Shown: positions 24,685 through 33,559, counted from the stretch's first letter. The stretch is DNA of 64,000 bases from Kineococcus rhizosphaerae (GCF_003002055.1 NZ_PVZF01000016.1:1-64000), one strand, 5' to 3'. Notes: a model not told the origin generated them from the sequence alone. Translations and numbers: made by a program.

Positions 24685-26097
24685 GTGCGCACCGTCTTCG
24701 AACGCCGCCCGGCCGACGCGTCGGCCGTCGCCCACTCCCTCGCCGGCACGCGGCAGGCCGTGTACTGGTGGGAGGACGTGCCCCGGACAACGTTCCCCCG
24801 CCTCGAGCACGTGCTGCACACCGACCTCGTCGTCGTCGGCGGCGGCTACACCGGGCTGTGGACCGCGGTCCGCGCCAAGGAGCGCGACCCCGGCACCCGG
24901 GTCGTCCTGCTCGAGGGCCAGCGGATCGGCTGGGCCGCGTCGGGTCGCAACGGGGGTTTCTGCGAGGCGAGCCTGACGCACGGCCACGGCAACGGCGCCG
25001 CCCGCTGGCCGCAGGACATGCCGACCCTCGACCGGCTCGGCGCGCAGAACCTCGACGACGTCGAACGCACCGTGCGGCGGTACGGGATGGACGTCGACCT
25101 CGAACGCACCGGACAGCTCAAGGTGGCGACCGAGGAGTACCAGCTCGAGGACCTGCTCACCGACGCCACCGGCGAGCAGCGGGTCGTCCTCGACGAGGCC
25201 GCGGTGCGCGCCGAGGTGAACTCCCCCACCTACCTCGGGGGTCTGTGGGAGAAGGACTCGACCCTGCTGGTCCACCCCGCCAAGCTCGCCGCCGAACTGG
25301 CCCGCGTGGCCGCCGGGCTCGGTGTCGAGATCTTCGAGGGCAGTCCCGTGACGGCCGTGCAGGAGGACGGTGGTGGCGTCGTGGTGCACACCGCGGCCGG
25401 CAGCGTGCACGCACGGCACGCCGTCCTGGGCACCAACGCCTTCCCCTCCCTGCTGCGCCGCAACACCTTGATGACCATCCCCGTGTACGACTACATCGTC
25501 GTCACCGAACCGCTGACCGACGCCCAGACGGCCACGATCGGGTGGGGTTCGCGGCAGGGGCTGAGCGACCTCGCGAACCAGTTCCACTACTACCGCCTCA
25601 CCGCCGACAACCGGATCGTCTTCGGCGGGTACGACGCGATCTACCACTTCGGCCGCGGCATCGACGTCCGGCACGAGCGCCGGGACGAGACGTTCAGACG
25701 GCTGGCCGAGCACTTCTTCACGACGTTCCCGCAACTGGCCGGGGTCCGGTTCACGCACCGCTGGGCCGGGGTGATCGACACCAGCACCCGGTTCTGCGCG
25801 TTCTTCGGCACCGCCCACCACGGCCGCACCGCCTACGCGGCGGGGTTCACCGGCCTCGGGGTCGCCGCCACGCGGTTCGCGGGCGACACGATGCTCGACC
25901 TGCTGTCCGGGACCCGGACCGAGCGCACCGAACTGGCGATGGTGCGCCGGCGGCCGCTGCCCTTCCCGCCCGAACCCGTCGCGGCCGTCGGGGTGAACCT
26001 CACGCGGTGGTCCCTGCAGCGGGCCGACCACCGCACCGGGCAGCGCAACGTCCTGCTGCGCGCGCTGGACAAGGTCGGCCTGGGGTTCGCGTCGTGA
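24685..26097 (+). CDS. FAD-dependent oxidoreductase, PuuB/gamma-glutamylputrescine oxidase-like
   Basis: 470 residues. After about 45 residues comes the FAD motif DLVVVGGGYTGLWTAVRA, then the diagnostic GWAASGRNGGFCEASL. Near the C-terminus are FTHRWAGVIDTSTRF and GFTGLGVAATRFAGDTML, all typical of DAO-family amine oxidases close to gamma-glutamylputrescine oxidase. It likely oxidises an amine to an aldehyde with ammonia or amine release and peroxide. GTG start at 24685. The usual Puu partners (glutamine-synthetase-like PuuA, aldehyde dehydrogenase, PuuD) are absent here, so the substrate may differ. Confidence 0.87.
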   Translation: MRTVFERRPADASAVAHSLAGTRQAVYWWEDVPRTTFPRLEHVLHTDLVVVGGGYTGLWTAVRAKERDPGTRVVLLEGQRIGWAASGRNGGFCEASLTHGHGNGAARWPQDMPTLDRLGAQNLDDVERTVRRYGMDVDLERTGQLKVATEEYQLEDLLTDATGEQRVVLDEAAVRAEVNSPTYLGGLWEKDSTLLVHPAKLAAELARVAAGLGVEIFEGSPVTAVQEDGGGVVVHTAAGSVHARHAVLGTNAFPSLLRRNTLMTIPVYDYIVVTEPLTDAQTATIGWGSRQGLSDLANQFHYYRLTADNRIVFGGYDAIYHFGRGIDVRHERRDETFRRLAEHFFTTFPQLAGVRFTHRWAGVIDTSTRFCAFFGTAHHGRTAYAAGFTGLGVAATRFAGDTMLDLLSGTRTERTELAMVRRRPLPFPPEPVAAVGVNLTRWSLQRADHRTGQRNVLLRALDKVGLGFAS

Positions 26098-26110
26098 ACC
26101 CGGCGCGGGA

Positions 26111-26518
26111 CTACTGAGCCGCCAGGTACGTCTCCTGCGGGACGGGTTCCAGCCACGTCACCGGGTTCGAACTACCCGCACCGTCGTCGGCCGACTCTTG
26201 GATCGCCAGGTGCGCCGCGAAGTGCTCGGCGGTGGCTCCGTGCCAGTGCTCCTCCCCCGGGGGGCACACGACGGTGTCCCCCGCGCGGGCCCGGACGACG
26301 GACCCGTCGCGGGTGCCCACCAGCGCGACCCCCTCGGTGACGTGCAGGACCTGGCCGAGCGGGTGGACGTGCCAGTACGTGCGGGCGCCCGGGGTGAAGC
26401 GGACGTGCGCGACGCCGAGCCGCGAGGGTTCGACGCCGGTGGCCAGCGGGGTCATGAGGACGGTGCCGGTGAAGGTGGCCGTCGGCGACTGCGTGGGGGC
26501 GGGGGTGTTGAGCTGCAC
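26111..26518 (-). CDS. cupin domain protein
   Basis: 135 residues, one cupin beta-barrel: ARTYWHVHPLGQVLHVTEG supplies the first metal-binding motif (two His, Glu replaced by Gln/His spacing), CPPGEEHWHGA the second. Related small cupins are fused or linked to alcohol dehydrogenases and carboxymuconolactone decarboxylases in stress or catabolic loci. It lies 41 bases downstream of an alcohol dehydrogenase gene on the same strand, likely one transcript. It converges on the amine oxidase gene. Confidence 0.85.
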   Translation of the reverse strand: MQLNTPAPTQSPTATFTGTVLMTPLATGVEPSRLGVAHVRFTPGARTYWHVHPLGQVLHVTEGVALVGTRDGSVVRARAGDTVVCPPGEEHWHGATAEHFAAHLAIQESADDGAGSSNPVTWLEPVPQETYLAAQ

Positions 26519-26559
26519 GGGGTCTCCTCCGTCGGTCCGGGTGCGGGTCGTCGTCGTGG

Positions 26560-27582
26560 TCAGGGGCGGAGCAGGACCTTGGTGGCGCGACGCTCGTCCA
26601 TGGCCCGGTAGCCTTCGGCGGCCTCCTCGAGCGGGAGTTCGAGGTCGAAGACCCTGCCCGGGTCGATCTCCCGCTTCCAGATGCGGTCGATGAGGTCGGG
26701 CAGGAAGCGCCGCACGGGGGCCGGGCCGCCGTGCAGGTGGACGTGCGTCATGAAGATGTCGTCACCGGTGATCGTCACGTCGTGCAGCACCCCGACGAAC
26801 CCCACGTGACCGCCCGCGCGGGTGGACCCGATCGCCTGGTGCATCGACTCGTGGGTCCCCACGGCCTCCACGACGGAGTGCGCGCCGAGCCCGCCGGTGA
26901 GTTCCCTGACCCGCGCGATCCCCTCCTCGCCCCGTTCTTCGACGACGTCGGTCGCGCCGAACTCGCGCGCCAGGGCCTGCCGGTCGGCGTGCCTGCTGAA
27001 CGCGATGATCCGTTCGGCACCGAGCTGCTTGGCCGCGAGCACCGCGCACAGCCCCACGGCGCCGTCACCGACCACGGCGACCGTCTTGCCCGGACCGGCC
27101 TCGGCCGCGACGGCCCCGAACCAGCCCGTGCCCAGGACGTCGGAGGCCGCGAGCAGGCTGGGCACGAGATCGGCGTCGGGCATCCCCGGCGTGGCGACGA
27201 GGGTCCCGTCGGCCAGCGGGATCCGCGCGTACTCCGCCTGGGCCCCCTCGGGGGCGCCGGGCTGCCGGTGGACGCACCCGGTCTGGTAGCCCGACCGGCA
27301 GATCTCGCACGTGCCGTCGGAGGCGAAGAACGACCCGACGACGAACTGGCCGACCTCGACGTCGCGGACGGCGGACCCGACCTCCTCGACGACGCCGCAG
27401 TACTCGTGGCCCATCGGCTGCGGCCGGATGATCTCGTCGGCGCCGCGGTAGGGCCACAGATCGGACCCGCAGATGCAGGTGGCGGCCAGCCGGACGATCG
27501 CGTCGGTGGGTTCGACGATCCGGGGGCGTTCGACGTCCTCGACCCGGACGTCGCGGGGGGCGTGCATGACGACCTTGCGCAC
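26560..27582 (-). CDS. zinc-dependent alcohol dehydrogenase family protein
   Basis: 340 residues. Catalytic zinc ligands in TCICGSDLWPY and MGHEYCG, three cysteines in GTCEICRSGYQTGC for a probably incomplete structural zinc site, and the coenzyme loop VGDGAVGLCAVLAA with a gap-free Rossmann fold. GTG at 27582 is preferred to the longer upstream start because AAGGAG lies at the right distance before it. The cupin gene follows on the same strand and an XRE regulator is divergent, so the regulator probably controls this unit. Confidence 0.9.
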   Translation of the reverse strand: MRKVVMHAPRDVRVEDVERPRIVEPTDAIVRLAATCICGSDLWPYRGADEIIRPQPMGHEYCGVVEEVGSAVRDVEVGQFVVGSFFASDGTCEICRSGYQTGCVHRQPGAPEGAQAEYARIPLADGTLVATPGMPDADLVPSLLAASDVLGTGWFGAVAAEAGPGKTVAVVGDGAVGLCAVLAAKQLGAERIIAFSRHADRQALAREFGATDVVEERGEEGIARVRELTGGLGAHSVVEAVGTHESMHQAIGSTRAGGHVGFVGVLHDVTITGDDIFMTHVHLHGGPAPVRRFLPDLIDRIWKREIDPGRVFDLELPLEEAAEGYRAMDERRATKVLLRP

Positions 27583-27657
27583 AGGAGCTCCTTCGACGTG
27601 GTTGTCCACCGATCAAAACCCACGGGGGCGGCCGCCGCGAGCCACCAGCGGTGCCCT

Positions 27658-27705
27658 GTCGAGGGGTGCACTGCCGGTACACCCATCAGCCGGAACTCCC
27701 TCGAC
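27658..27705. promoter_or_regulatory. nested inverted repeat in divergent promoter region
   Basis: Outer arms GTCGAGGG (27658-27665) and CCCTCGAC (27698-27705) are perfect. Inside them GGGTGCAC and GTACACCC form a second pair with one mismatch. They lie between the divergent alcohol dehydrogenase and XRE-regulator genes, starting 28 bases before the regulator ATG, a likely autoregulatory operator. Confidence 0.5.
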
Positions 27706-27732
27706 CTCCGGCGAGCGCCTACCGTCGGGGGC

Positions 27733-28605
27733 ATGGACAACCGCGCCGAGGTCAGGGACTTCCTCACCACCCGCCGGGCCAAGGTGACCCCCGCCGCCGC
27801 GGGGCTGCCCGACGTCGGCCGCCGGCGCGTCCCCGGGCTGCGCCGGGCGGAGGCCGCGGCGCTGGCCGGCATCAGCGTCGAGTACTACGCGAAGCTGGAA
27901 CGCGGCGCGCTGGCCGGGGTCTCGGCCTCGGTGCTGGAGTCCCTCGCCCGCGCCCTGCGCCTGGACGACGCCGAACGCACCCACCTGTTCGACCTGGCCA
28001 GCACCGCCGACGGCACGAGCGCGCTGGCCCGCCCGCGGCGGCGCTCGACGACGAAGTGGGTCCCCCGCCCGGCCCTGCAGTGGCTGCTGGACGCGTACAC
28101 CTCCCCGGCGATCGTTCGCAACGGGCGCATGGACCTGCTGGCCGTCAACGCGCTGGGCGCGGCGATGCACTCGGCCCTGTACGCCTCCCTCGACGCCGCC
28201 GGGGGCGGGAGGTGGCCGAACTTCGCCCGGTTCACGTTCCTCGACGACGACGCCCACCGGTTCTACCCGGACTGGGAGACGGCGGCCGCGACGTGCGTCT
28301 CGATCCTGCGCACCGAAGCCGGCCGCGACCCCCACGACAAGGGGATGCACGACCTCGTCGGCGAACTGTCCACGCGCAGCCCGCAGTTCCGCGGCCTGTG
28401 GAACTCCCACGACGTCCGGCTGCACGGCGCCGGGACGAAGCAGTTCCACCACACGCAGGTCGGGAACCTCGACCTGGCCTACGAGTCGCTGGAGGTGGTC
28501 GCCGAACCCGGTCTGACCCTCACCCTGTACTCGGCCGAACCGGCCAGCCCCACCGCCCAGGCGTTGACGCTCCTCGCCTCCTGGGCGACCACCCCCGTCT
28601 CCTGA
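27733..28605 (+). CDS. XRE-family transcriptional regulator with MmyB-like ligand domain
   Basis: 290 residues. The N-terminal helix-turn-helix reads RVPGLRRAEAAALAGISVEY, YAKLERG, the usual pattern of this family. After a linker, VPRPALQWLLDAY marks the PAS-like MmyB ligand-binding domain, which extends to the C-terminus and contains RWPNFARFTFLDDDAHRFYPDW. Members often bind a small hydrophobic ligand and sit next to dehydrogenases or exporters. It is divergent from the alcohol dehydrogenase and 12 bases upstream of the exporter on its own strand, so both could be its targets. Confidence 0.92.
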   Translation: MDNRAEVRDFLTTRRAKVTPAAAGLPDVGRRRVPGLRRAEAAALAGISVEYYAKLERGALAGVSASVLESLARALRLDDAERTHLFDLASTADGTSALARPRRRSTTKWVPRPALQWLLDAYTSPAIVRNGRMDLLAVNALGAAMHSALYASLDAAGGGRWPNFARFTFLDDDAHRFYPDWETAAATCVSILRTEAGRDPHDKGMHDLVGELSTRSPQFRGLWNSHDVRLHGAGTKQFHHTQVGNLDLAYESLEVVAEPGLTLTLYSAEPASPTAQALTLLASWATTPVS

Positions 28606-28617
28606 ACGGAGTTCCCC

Positions 28618-29889
28618 GTGACCACCGCGCCCGCCGACGCTCCGGAGCCGGTTCCCGCCGCCCTCATCGGCACCGTCGTGCTCCTGACCGGCATCGCCCC
28701 GCTGGCCACCGACATGTACGTCCCCGCGTTCCCGGACGTCGCCCGCGACCTCGGCACGTCGGCCACCGCCGTGCAGCTGACGTTGACCACGTTCTTCGTC
28801 GGCATGGCCCTGGGGCAGTTGGTGGGCGGCCCGTCCTCCGACCAGCGGGGCCGGCGCAGGCCGCTGCTCGGGGCCGTCGCCGTGGTCCTGCTCGCCTCGG
28901 TGGCGTGCGCGCTCGCACCGACCATCGCGACCATGGCGGTGGCCCGCTGCGTGCAGGGTTTCGCCGGCGGGTGGGCCATGGTCATCGGCCGCGCCGTCGT
29001 CGTCGACCTCGCGCGCGGCCCGCAGCTGGTGCGTTCCCTCAACCTCGTCCAGGGGGTCGGCGGGATCGCGCCGGTCGTGGCGCCCCTGCTCGGTGGCGCG
29101 ATCCTGCAGTTCTCCACTTGGCGCGCGCCGTTCTGGGCCCTCGCGGTCATCACCGTCGTCACGGGCGTCGCCGTCTGGGCGATCGTCCCCGAGACCCTGC
29201 CGGTCCCCGAGCGTCACGCGGGCGGGTTGCGGACCTTCACCGCCGCGGCCCGCGAGATCCTGGGCAACCGGGACTACGTCGGTCACGTGCTGGTGTGCGC
29301 GGGGGTGGTGGTCGCGCTGTTCGCCTACGTCGCGACGTCGGCGTTCGTCCTGCGCTCCATGAACGGGTTGTCCCCGATCGCCTACTCGGCCTCCTTCGCC
29401 GCCAACGCAGGCGGCATGACCGTCGCGGCCCTCCTCGCGGCGCGGCTCGCCGGGCGTGTCCGGACCCGCACGGTCGTCCTGGCCGGGCAGCTGCTGGCGC
29501 TGGTCGCCGGGCTGACCATGCTCGCCGGGGCGCTCTGGCTGGGAACACCGCTGGTCCTGGCCCTCGGCTGCTTCTTCGCACTCATGGTGGCGGTCGGGCT
29601 GGTGCTGGGCAACGCCGGGGCTCTGGCGAACGACGCGGTCCCCCACCACCCGGGGACCGGTTCGGCGGTGCTCGGGCTGGTGCAGTGGGGAACCGCCGGG
29701 CTGGCCGCGCCCGTGGCCGGCCTGGGCGGGGAGCACTCGGCCGTTCCGGTGGCGCTGCTCATGACGCTCGGAGCCGCCGCCTCCCTCACCGCCCTCCTGG
29801 CCGTGGCCCGTCCGGCGGCGCTCACCACCGGAGCCGGGTTCAGAGGTCGAGCGCGGACGGCTCGCCGGGTCGCCGGTACTTGCTCGTGA
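28618..29889 (+). CDS. MFS transporter, Bcr/CflA drug-resistance family
   Basis: 423 residues, twelve predicted membrane segments. TDMYVPAFPDVARDL in the first helix-loop and GQLVGGPSSDQRGRRRPLL (the A motif) are diagnostic of the Bcr/CflA subfamily of proton-driven exporters. The GTG start is 12 bases after the XRE regulator gene, so the two are probably one operon. The last 50 bases overlap the convergent gene at 29840. The exported compound is unknown. Confidence 0.9.
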   Translation: MTTAPADAPEPVPAALIGTVVLLTGIAPLATDMYVPAFPDVARDLGTSATAVQLTLTTFFVGMALGQLVGGPSSDQRGRRRPLLGAVAVVLLASVACALAPTIATMAVARCVQGFAGGWAMVIGRAVVVDLARGPQLVRSLNLVQGVGGIAPVVAPLLGGAILQFSTWRAPFWALAVITVVTGVAVWAIVPETLPVPERHAGGLRTFTAAAREILGNRDYVGHVLVCAGVVVALFAYVATSAFVLRSMNGLSPIAYSASFAANAGGMTVAALLAARLAGRVRTRTVVLAGQLLALVAGLTMLAGALWLGTPLVLALGCFFALMVAVGLVLGNAGALANDAVPHHPGTGSAVLGLVQWGTAGLAAPVAGLGGEHSAVPVALLMTLGAAASLTALLAVARPAALTTGAGFRGRARTARRVAGTCS

Positions 29890-30493
29890 CGAACGCCCGC
29901 TGACGACGCAGGCGCGCCGCCAGCCCGGCCTGCACCTCGCGCCGCAGCGCGAGCACCTCCTGCTCCAGCAGCGCGGCCGTGGCGCGGGCGTCGTCCAGCA
30001 CCGGACCCTCGACGTCCGAGACCTGCCCGAGGGTGTCGGCCAGGTCGACGAGTTCGGAGCGGACCGCCTCGAGCCGGTGCTCGGCCAGCGCCCGCTCGGG
30101 CCACGTCACCTCGGCCGGCGGGAGGTGGGTGGACGCCGCCAGGTCGTCGACCCGGGCGAGCTGACGGCGCAGGTCGTCGGGGGCGTGGGCGACGAGGCCC
30201 AGGTCGGGACGTGCGGGCTGCGCCCCCGCAGCCGCGGCGACGGCGGCCGCCGGGGCCTGGGCGGAACGCCCCCGGCCCGCCCGTCGCAACGCGGCGTCCA
30301 CCACGGGCAGGTGCCGCACCGCCACCAGCCGGGACCGGACCGCGTCGTGGCGCGCCAGCACGACGGCGAGCAGCGCCAGGAGCACCACCAGGAGCACCAC
30401 CAAGGGCAGTGGCCCCAGGGCGGGGAACCCGTGCTCGTGCCGGTCCGCGAACCGACCGGCGAACGCCCCGTGATCGTGGCCCACGGCCCTCAT
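29840..30493 (-). CDS. single-pass membrane protein with coiled-coil tail
   Basis: 217 residues. One membrane helix near residues 28-46 (PLPLVVLLVVLLALLAVVLA) is followed by an Ala-rich linker and a long charged helical region (EHRLEAVRSELVDLADTLG, ALLEQEVLALRREVQAG) likely to form a coiled coil. No known family. The 3' end overlaps the exporter gene on the other strand by 50 bases, which is more than usual but both frames keep high G/C third positions. Confidence 0.6.
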   Translation of the reverse strand: MRAVGHDHGAFAGRFADRHEHGFPALGPLPLVVLLVVLLALLAVVLARHDAVRSRLVAVRHLPVVDAALRRAGRGRSAQAPAAAVAAAAGAQPARPDLGLVAHAPDDLRRQLARVDDLAASTHLPPAEVTWPERALAEHRLEAVRSELVDLADTLGQVSDVEGPVLDDARATAALLEQEVLALRREVQAGLAARLRRQRAFVTSKYRRPGEPSALDL

Positions 30494-30603
30494 CTCCTCT
30501 GCTCCCCGAACGGTGGGGACTGCTCTACCGCCCCCGGCTGAGGACCGGCTGTGGATCGGCGGTCCCGACGGGAACGTGCTTCCACAGGAGGTGCTCAGCC
30601 CCT

Positions 30604-30676
30604 CTCAGGTCACCTTCAACGGTTCTCGCCGATGGTTGTCGGCAGGCCCGTGCGACGGGCCGCGAGAACCCCTGAG
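30604..30676 (+). promoter_or_regulatory. nested inverted repeats in the leader of the flavin electron-transfer operon
   Basis: Three nested stems can be drawn just before the start at 30685: outer CTCAGG/CCTGAG (30604-30609 with 30671-30676), middle GGTTCTCG/CGAGAACC (30621-30628 with 30663-30670) and inner GGCCCGT-GCG-ACGGGCC (30645-30661). The two right-hand outer arms are adjacent, ending 8 bases before the start codon. It could be an operator or a folded mRNA leader that hides the ribosome site GAGGTG. Confidence 0.45.
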
Positions 30677-30684
30677 GTGATGAC

Positions 30685-32115
30685 GTGAGCGTGGTGCTCC
30701 CTCCTTCCGCCCGACCCGGACCGGCCGCCCCGGCCCCGGCCCCGGCCCGCGGTCCCCGGTGGCCTTCCCGGGCCCGCCGCGACGCGACCGTCCGCGCGCT
30801 GGCCGGTGCTGCGCTGTGGGGTTCCCTGCTGCTGGTGACCTGCTGGTGGACCACGGACCGAGGCGTCCAGGACCTGGGGACGTGGAGCTCGGCGCTGACG
30901 TCGCTGGGCCGGCTCTCCGGGCTGGTCGCCTCGGTGCTGCTGCTCGCGCAGGTGGTCCTCATGGCCCGGGTGCCGGTGCTGGAGGCCGCCTTCGGCCAGG
31001 ACCGGCTCGCCCGGGTCCACCGCTGGGTCGGGTTCTGCTCCTTCGACCTGGTGCTCGCCCACGTCGTGACCATCACGTGGGGCTACGCCGCCGGGGAACT
31101 CACGCAGGTCCCGGCCACCGCGTGGGACCTCGTCGTGGACTACCCCGGCGTGCTCCTGGCCGCGGCCGGCACCGCGGCCCTGGTCGCCGTCGTCGTCACG
31201 AGCGTCAAGGCCGCCCGCCGCAGGATCCGGTACGAGTCGTGGCACCTGATCCACCTGTACGCCTACCTCGGGGTGGGACTCGCGCTGCCGCACCAGTTGT
31301 GGACGGGTACCGAGTTCACGGCCTCCCCCACCCGCACGGTCTTCTGGTGGACCCTGTGGGGCGCCGCCGCCGGTGCCGTCCTCGTCTGGCGGATCGGCCT
31401 GCCCGTCGTCCGGAACGCCCGGCACCGGCTGCGGGTGGCGGGGGTCGTCACCGAGGCGCCGGGCGTCGTCTCCGTCCACCTCACGGGTCGCGACCTGGAC
31501 CGGATGCCGGTGCAGGCCGGGCAGTTCCTGGGGTTCCGGTTCCTCGACGGACCGGGGTGGACCCGGAACCACCCCTACTCCCTGTCGGCCGCGCCGACCC
31601 GTCACGGGTTGCGGATCACCGTCCGCACCGACGGCGACGGCGGCCGTCGCCTGGCCACCGTCCGCCCCGGGACCCGCGTGCTCGTCGAAGGGCCGTACGG
31701 ACGCCTGTCGGCCCGCGCCCGCACGAGCCCGAAGGTCACCCTCATCGGCGCCGGGGTCGGGATCACCCCGCTGCGGGCCCTGGCCGAGCAGTTGACCTAC
31801 GTTCCCGGGCAGGCCGTCGTCCTGCACCGCCACCGCGACCGGCCCCTGTTCGCCGCGGAGTTCGACGCCCTCGCCGCCACCCGCGGTCTGCGGGTCGTGA
31901 ACCTGCCCGGCCAGCGCCGCGGCGAGGGGTCGTGGCTGGGTTCGGGAACGCCCCCCGTCGACGACGTCACCGCCCTGCGCTGGCTGGTGCCGGACGTCGC
32001 CGAGCACGACGTGTACGTCTGCGGCCCCGCGGGGTGGGCGCAGGACGTCCGCGCCGCAGTCCTGGGCGCCGGTGTTCCCGCCGAGCGCCTCCACGTCGAG
32101 GAGTTCGGATGGTGA
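30685..32115 (+). CDS. ferric-reductase-like membrane oxidoreductase (heme, FAD, NAD domains)
   Basis: 476 residues. Six or so membrane helices carry candidate heme ligands (RVHRWVGF, DLVLAHVV, SWHLIHLYAYL), followed by a ferredoxin-reductase-type module: FAD motif RNHPYSLSAAP, NAD loop GAGVGITPLRAL and CGPAGWAQDV near the C-terminus. It should take electrons from NAD(P)H in the cytoplasm, pass them over heme through the membrane, and hand them to an outside acceptor. The FMN-binding protein and ApbE follow directly, which suggests that acceptor is a covalently flavinylated protein rather than free iron. Confidence 0.88.
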   Translation: MSVVLPPSARPGPAAPAPAPARGPRWPSRARRDATVRALAGAALWGSLLLVTCWWTTDRGVQDLGTWSSALTSLGRLSGLVASVLLLAQVVLMARVPVLEAAFGQDRLARVHRWVGFCSFDLVLAHVVTITWGYAAGELTQVPATAWDLVVDYPGVLLAAAGTAALVAVVVTSVKAARRRIRYESWHLIHLYAYLGVGLALPHQLWTGTEFTASPTRTVFWWTLWGAAAGAVLVWRIGLPVVRNARHRLRVAGVVTEAPGVVSVHLTGRDLDRMPVQAGQFLGFRFLDGPGWTRNHPYSLSAAPTRHGLRITVRTDGDGGRRLATVRPGTRVLVEGPYGRLSARARTSPKVTLIGAGVGITPLRALAEQLTYVPGQAVVLHRHRDRPLFAAEFDALAATRGLRVVNLPGQRRGEGSWLGSGTPPVDDVTALRWLVPDVAEHDVYVCGPAGWAQDVRAAVLGAGVPAERLHVEEFGW

Positions 32116-32121
32116 ACGACC

Positions 32122-32652
32122 GTGACCGGTGACCAGAACCCCGGCGCGCTGCCGGCCGGCAGCGCCTTCGGGACCCCGACCGGCGTGGGTGGCTCGACGC
32201 GGCGCATCGTCGTCGCCGGCATGAGCACCCTCACCGTCCTCGTGCTCCTGTTCGGCTACCACACGTCCACGGAAGGGGTTGCGGCGCAGGCCGTCACCTC
32301 CTCCATCAGCGTCGGGGGTCCCGCCGGGACGAACGGTTCCGGCACCACCGGTTCCGGCACCACCGGTTCCGGCACCTCGTCCACGGTCACCGGTTCCTCG
32401 GTCGACACGCGCTGGGGTCCGGTGCAGGTCGCCGTGACGATCACCGACGGCAGGATCACGAACGTGGACGTCGTGCAGTACCCGGACGGCAACGGCCGCG
32501 ACCAGGAGATCAACGCGCGCGCCCTGCCGGTCCTGGTCCAGGAGACCCTCAGCGCGCAGAGCGCGGACGTCGACATGGTCTCCGGGGCCACCGTCACCAG
32601 CACCGGCTACGTCCAGTCGCTGCAGAGCGCCCTGGACCAGGTGTCGGGGTGA
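32122..32652 (+). CDS. FMN-binding domain protein, membrane-anchored
   Basis: 176 residues. One N-terminal membrane helix (IVVAGMSTLTVLVLLFG), a Gly/Ser/Thr linker encoded by three 15-base repeats, then an FMN-binding domain ending in MVSGATVTSTGYVQSLQSAL. The SGAT motif is where ApbE attaches FMN to a Thr by a phosphoester bond. The domain would face the outside. It follows the ferric-reductase-like gene after six bases and precedes apbE by 18, so the three form one functional unit for outward electron transfer. Confidence 0.9.
   Translation: MTGDQNPGALPAGSAFGTPTGVGGSTRRIVVAGMSTLTVLVLLFGYHTSTEGVAAQAVTSSISVGGPAGTNGSGTTGSGTTGSGTSSTVTGSSVDTRWGPVQVAVTITDGRITNVDVVQYPDGNGRDQEINARALPVLVQETLSAQSADVDMVSGATVTSTGYVQSLQSALDQVSG
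32335..32379. repeat. 15-bp tandem repeat, three copies, inside the FMN-binding protein gene
   Basis: GGTTCCGGCACCACC occurs at 32335 and 32350, and as GGTTCCGGCACCTCG at 32365. It encodes the flexible GSGTT linker between the membrane helix and the flavin domain. Slippage here would change linker length without breaking the frame. Confidence 0.9.
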
Positions 32653-32670
32653 CCTCGCGGTGACCTCGCC

Positions 32671-33432
32671 GTGAACACCGTCCGGCGCGTCGAGCAGGTC
32701 ATGGGTTTCCCGCTCAGCCTCGCCGTCCGCGGTCGGCACGCCGGCGACCGCCGGGGCCTCGACGCGTGGGCCGCGGTGGTCGCCGCCCTGCGCGAGGCCG
32801 ACCGCGACTTCAGCACCTACCGCCCCGACTCCTGGATCAGCCGCCTGGGCCGCGGCGAGGTCGACGAGCATGACTGCCCCGCACCGGTGCGCGAGGTGCT
32901 GGCCCTCGCCGACCGCGCGCGCCGGGAGTCCGGCGGCGCGTTCGACGTCCGCCGCCGCGACCGCGACGGGAACCCCCTGCTGGACACGAACGGGGTCGTG
33001 AAGGGCTGGGCGCTGGAACGCGCGGCGGCGGCGTTGCGCGACCTGCCGGACACCGACTTCTGCCTGTCCGGGGGCGGCGACATGACGTGCCGCACCGCGG
33101 GGGACCGCCCCGCGTGGCGCATCGGCGTCGAGGACCCGCGGGACACCACGAGGCTGCTCGCGACGGTGGAACTGCGGGACGGGGCGATCGCCACGTCGGG
33201 GACCGCCCACCGCGGGCAGCACCTCGTGGACGCCCGCACCGGCCGGGCTCCCGCGCGCGTCGCCCAGGTCACCGTCCTGGCCGACTCGCTGACGTGGGCC
33301 GACCTCGACGCGACCGCCGCCTACGCGCGCGGGGGCGACGCGGCGCGGTGGCTGGGTTCGCGGCCCGGGCGGACGGGTCTGGTGGTGTGGGAGGACGGGA
33401 CCACGCAGACCGTCACCGGCGGGGCGGCCTGA
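32671..33432 (+). CDS. apbE: FAD:protein FMN transferase
   Basis: 253 residues, shorter than many ApbE proteins (about 320) and without a lipoprotein signal, so it is probably cytoplasmic or acts during export. Signature segments: GFPLSLAVRG near the start, VVKGWALERAA, FCLSGGGDMTC, ATSGTAHRGQHLVDARTGR and a late Asp-Thr pair in LADSLTWADLDATAAYARG that binds the metal. It transfers FMN from FAD onto the Thr of the SGAT motif in the preceding gene's product. GTG start at 32671. Confidence 0.9.
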   Translation: MNTVRRVEQVMGFPLSLAVRGRHAGDRRGLDAWAAVVAALREADRDFSTYRPDSWISRLGRGEVDEHDCPAPVREVLALADRARRESGGAFDVRRRDRDGNPLLDTNGVVKGWALERAAAALRDLPDTDFCLSGGGDMTCRTAGDRPAWRIGVEDPRDTTRLLATVELRDGAIATSGTAHRGQHLVDARTGRAPARVAQVTVLADSLTWADLDATAAYARGGDAARWLGSRPGRTGLVVWEDGTTQTVTGGAA

Positions 33433-33559
33433 CGGCGAACGGGGTCACAGCGGTTCCAGCCCTCCCCGCCGCCACGCCCGCCCGGCGGTGCCGCCCGGGA
33501 GGCGGGTGGTGGCCGCCGGGTCTGGCCGCCGCACCGGTCGGGCTGCCATCCTCGTCGTC

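Noticed and set aside
30604-30676. FMN riboswitch in front of the flavin operon
   Set aside because: The stems are simple nested arms and the conserved boxes of the RFN element (AGGGGCA..., GGTGGGA...) are not seen.
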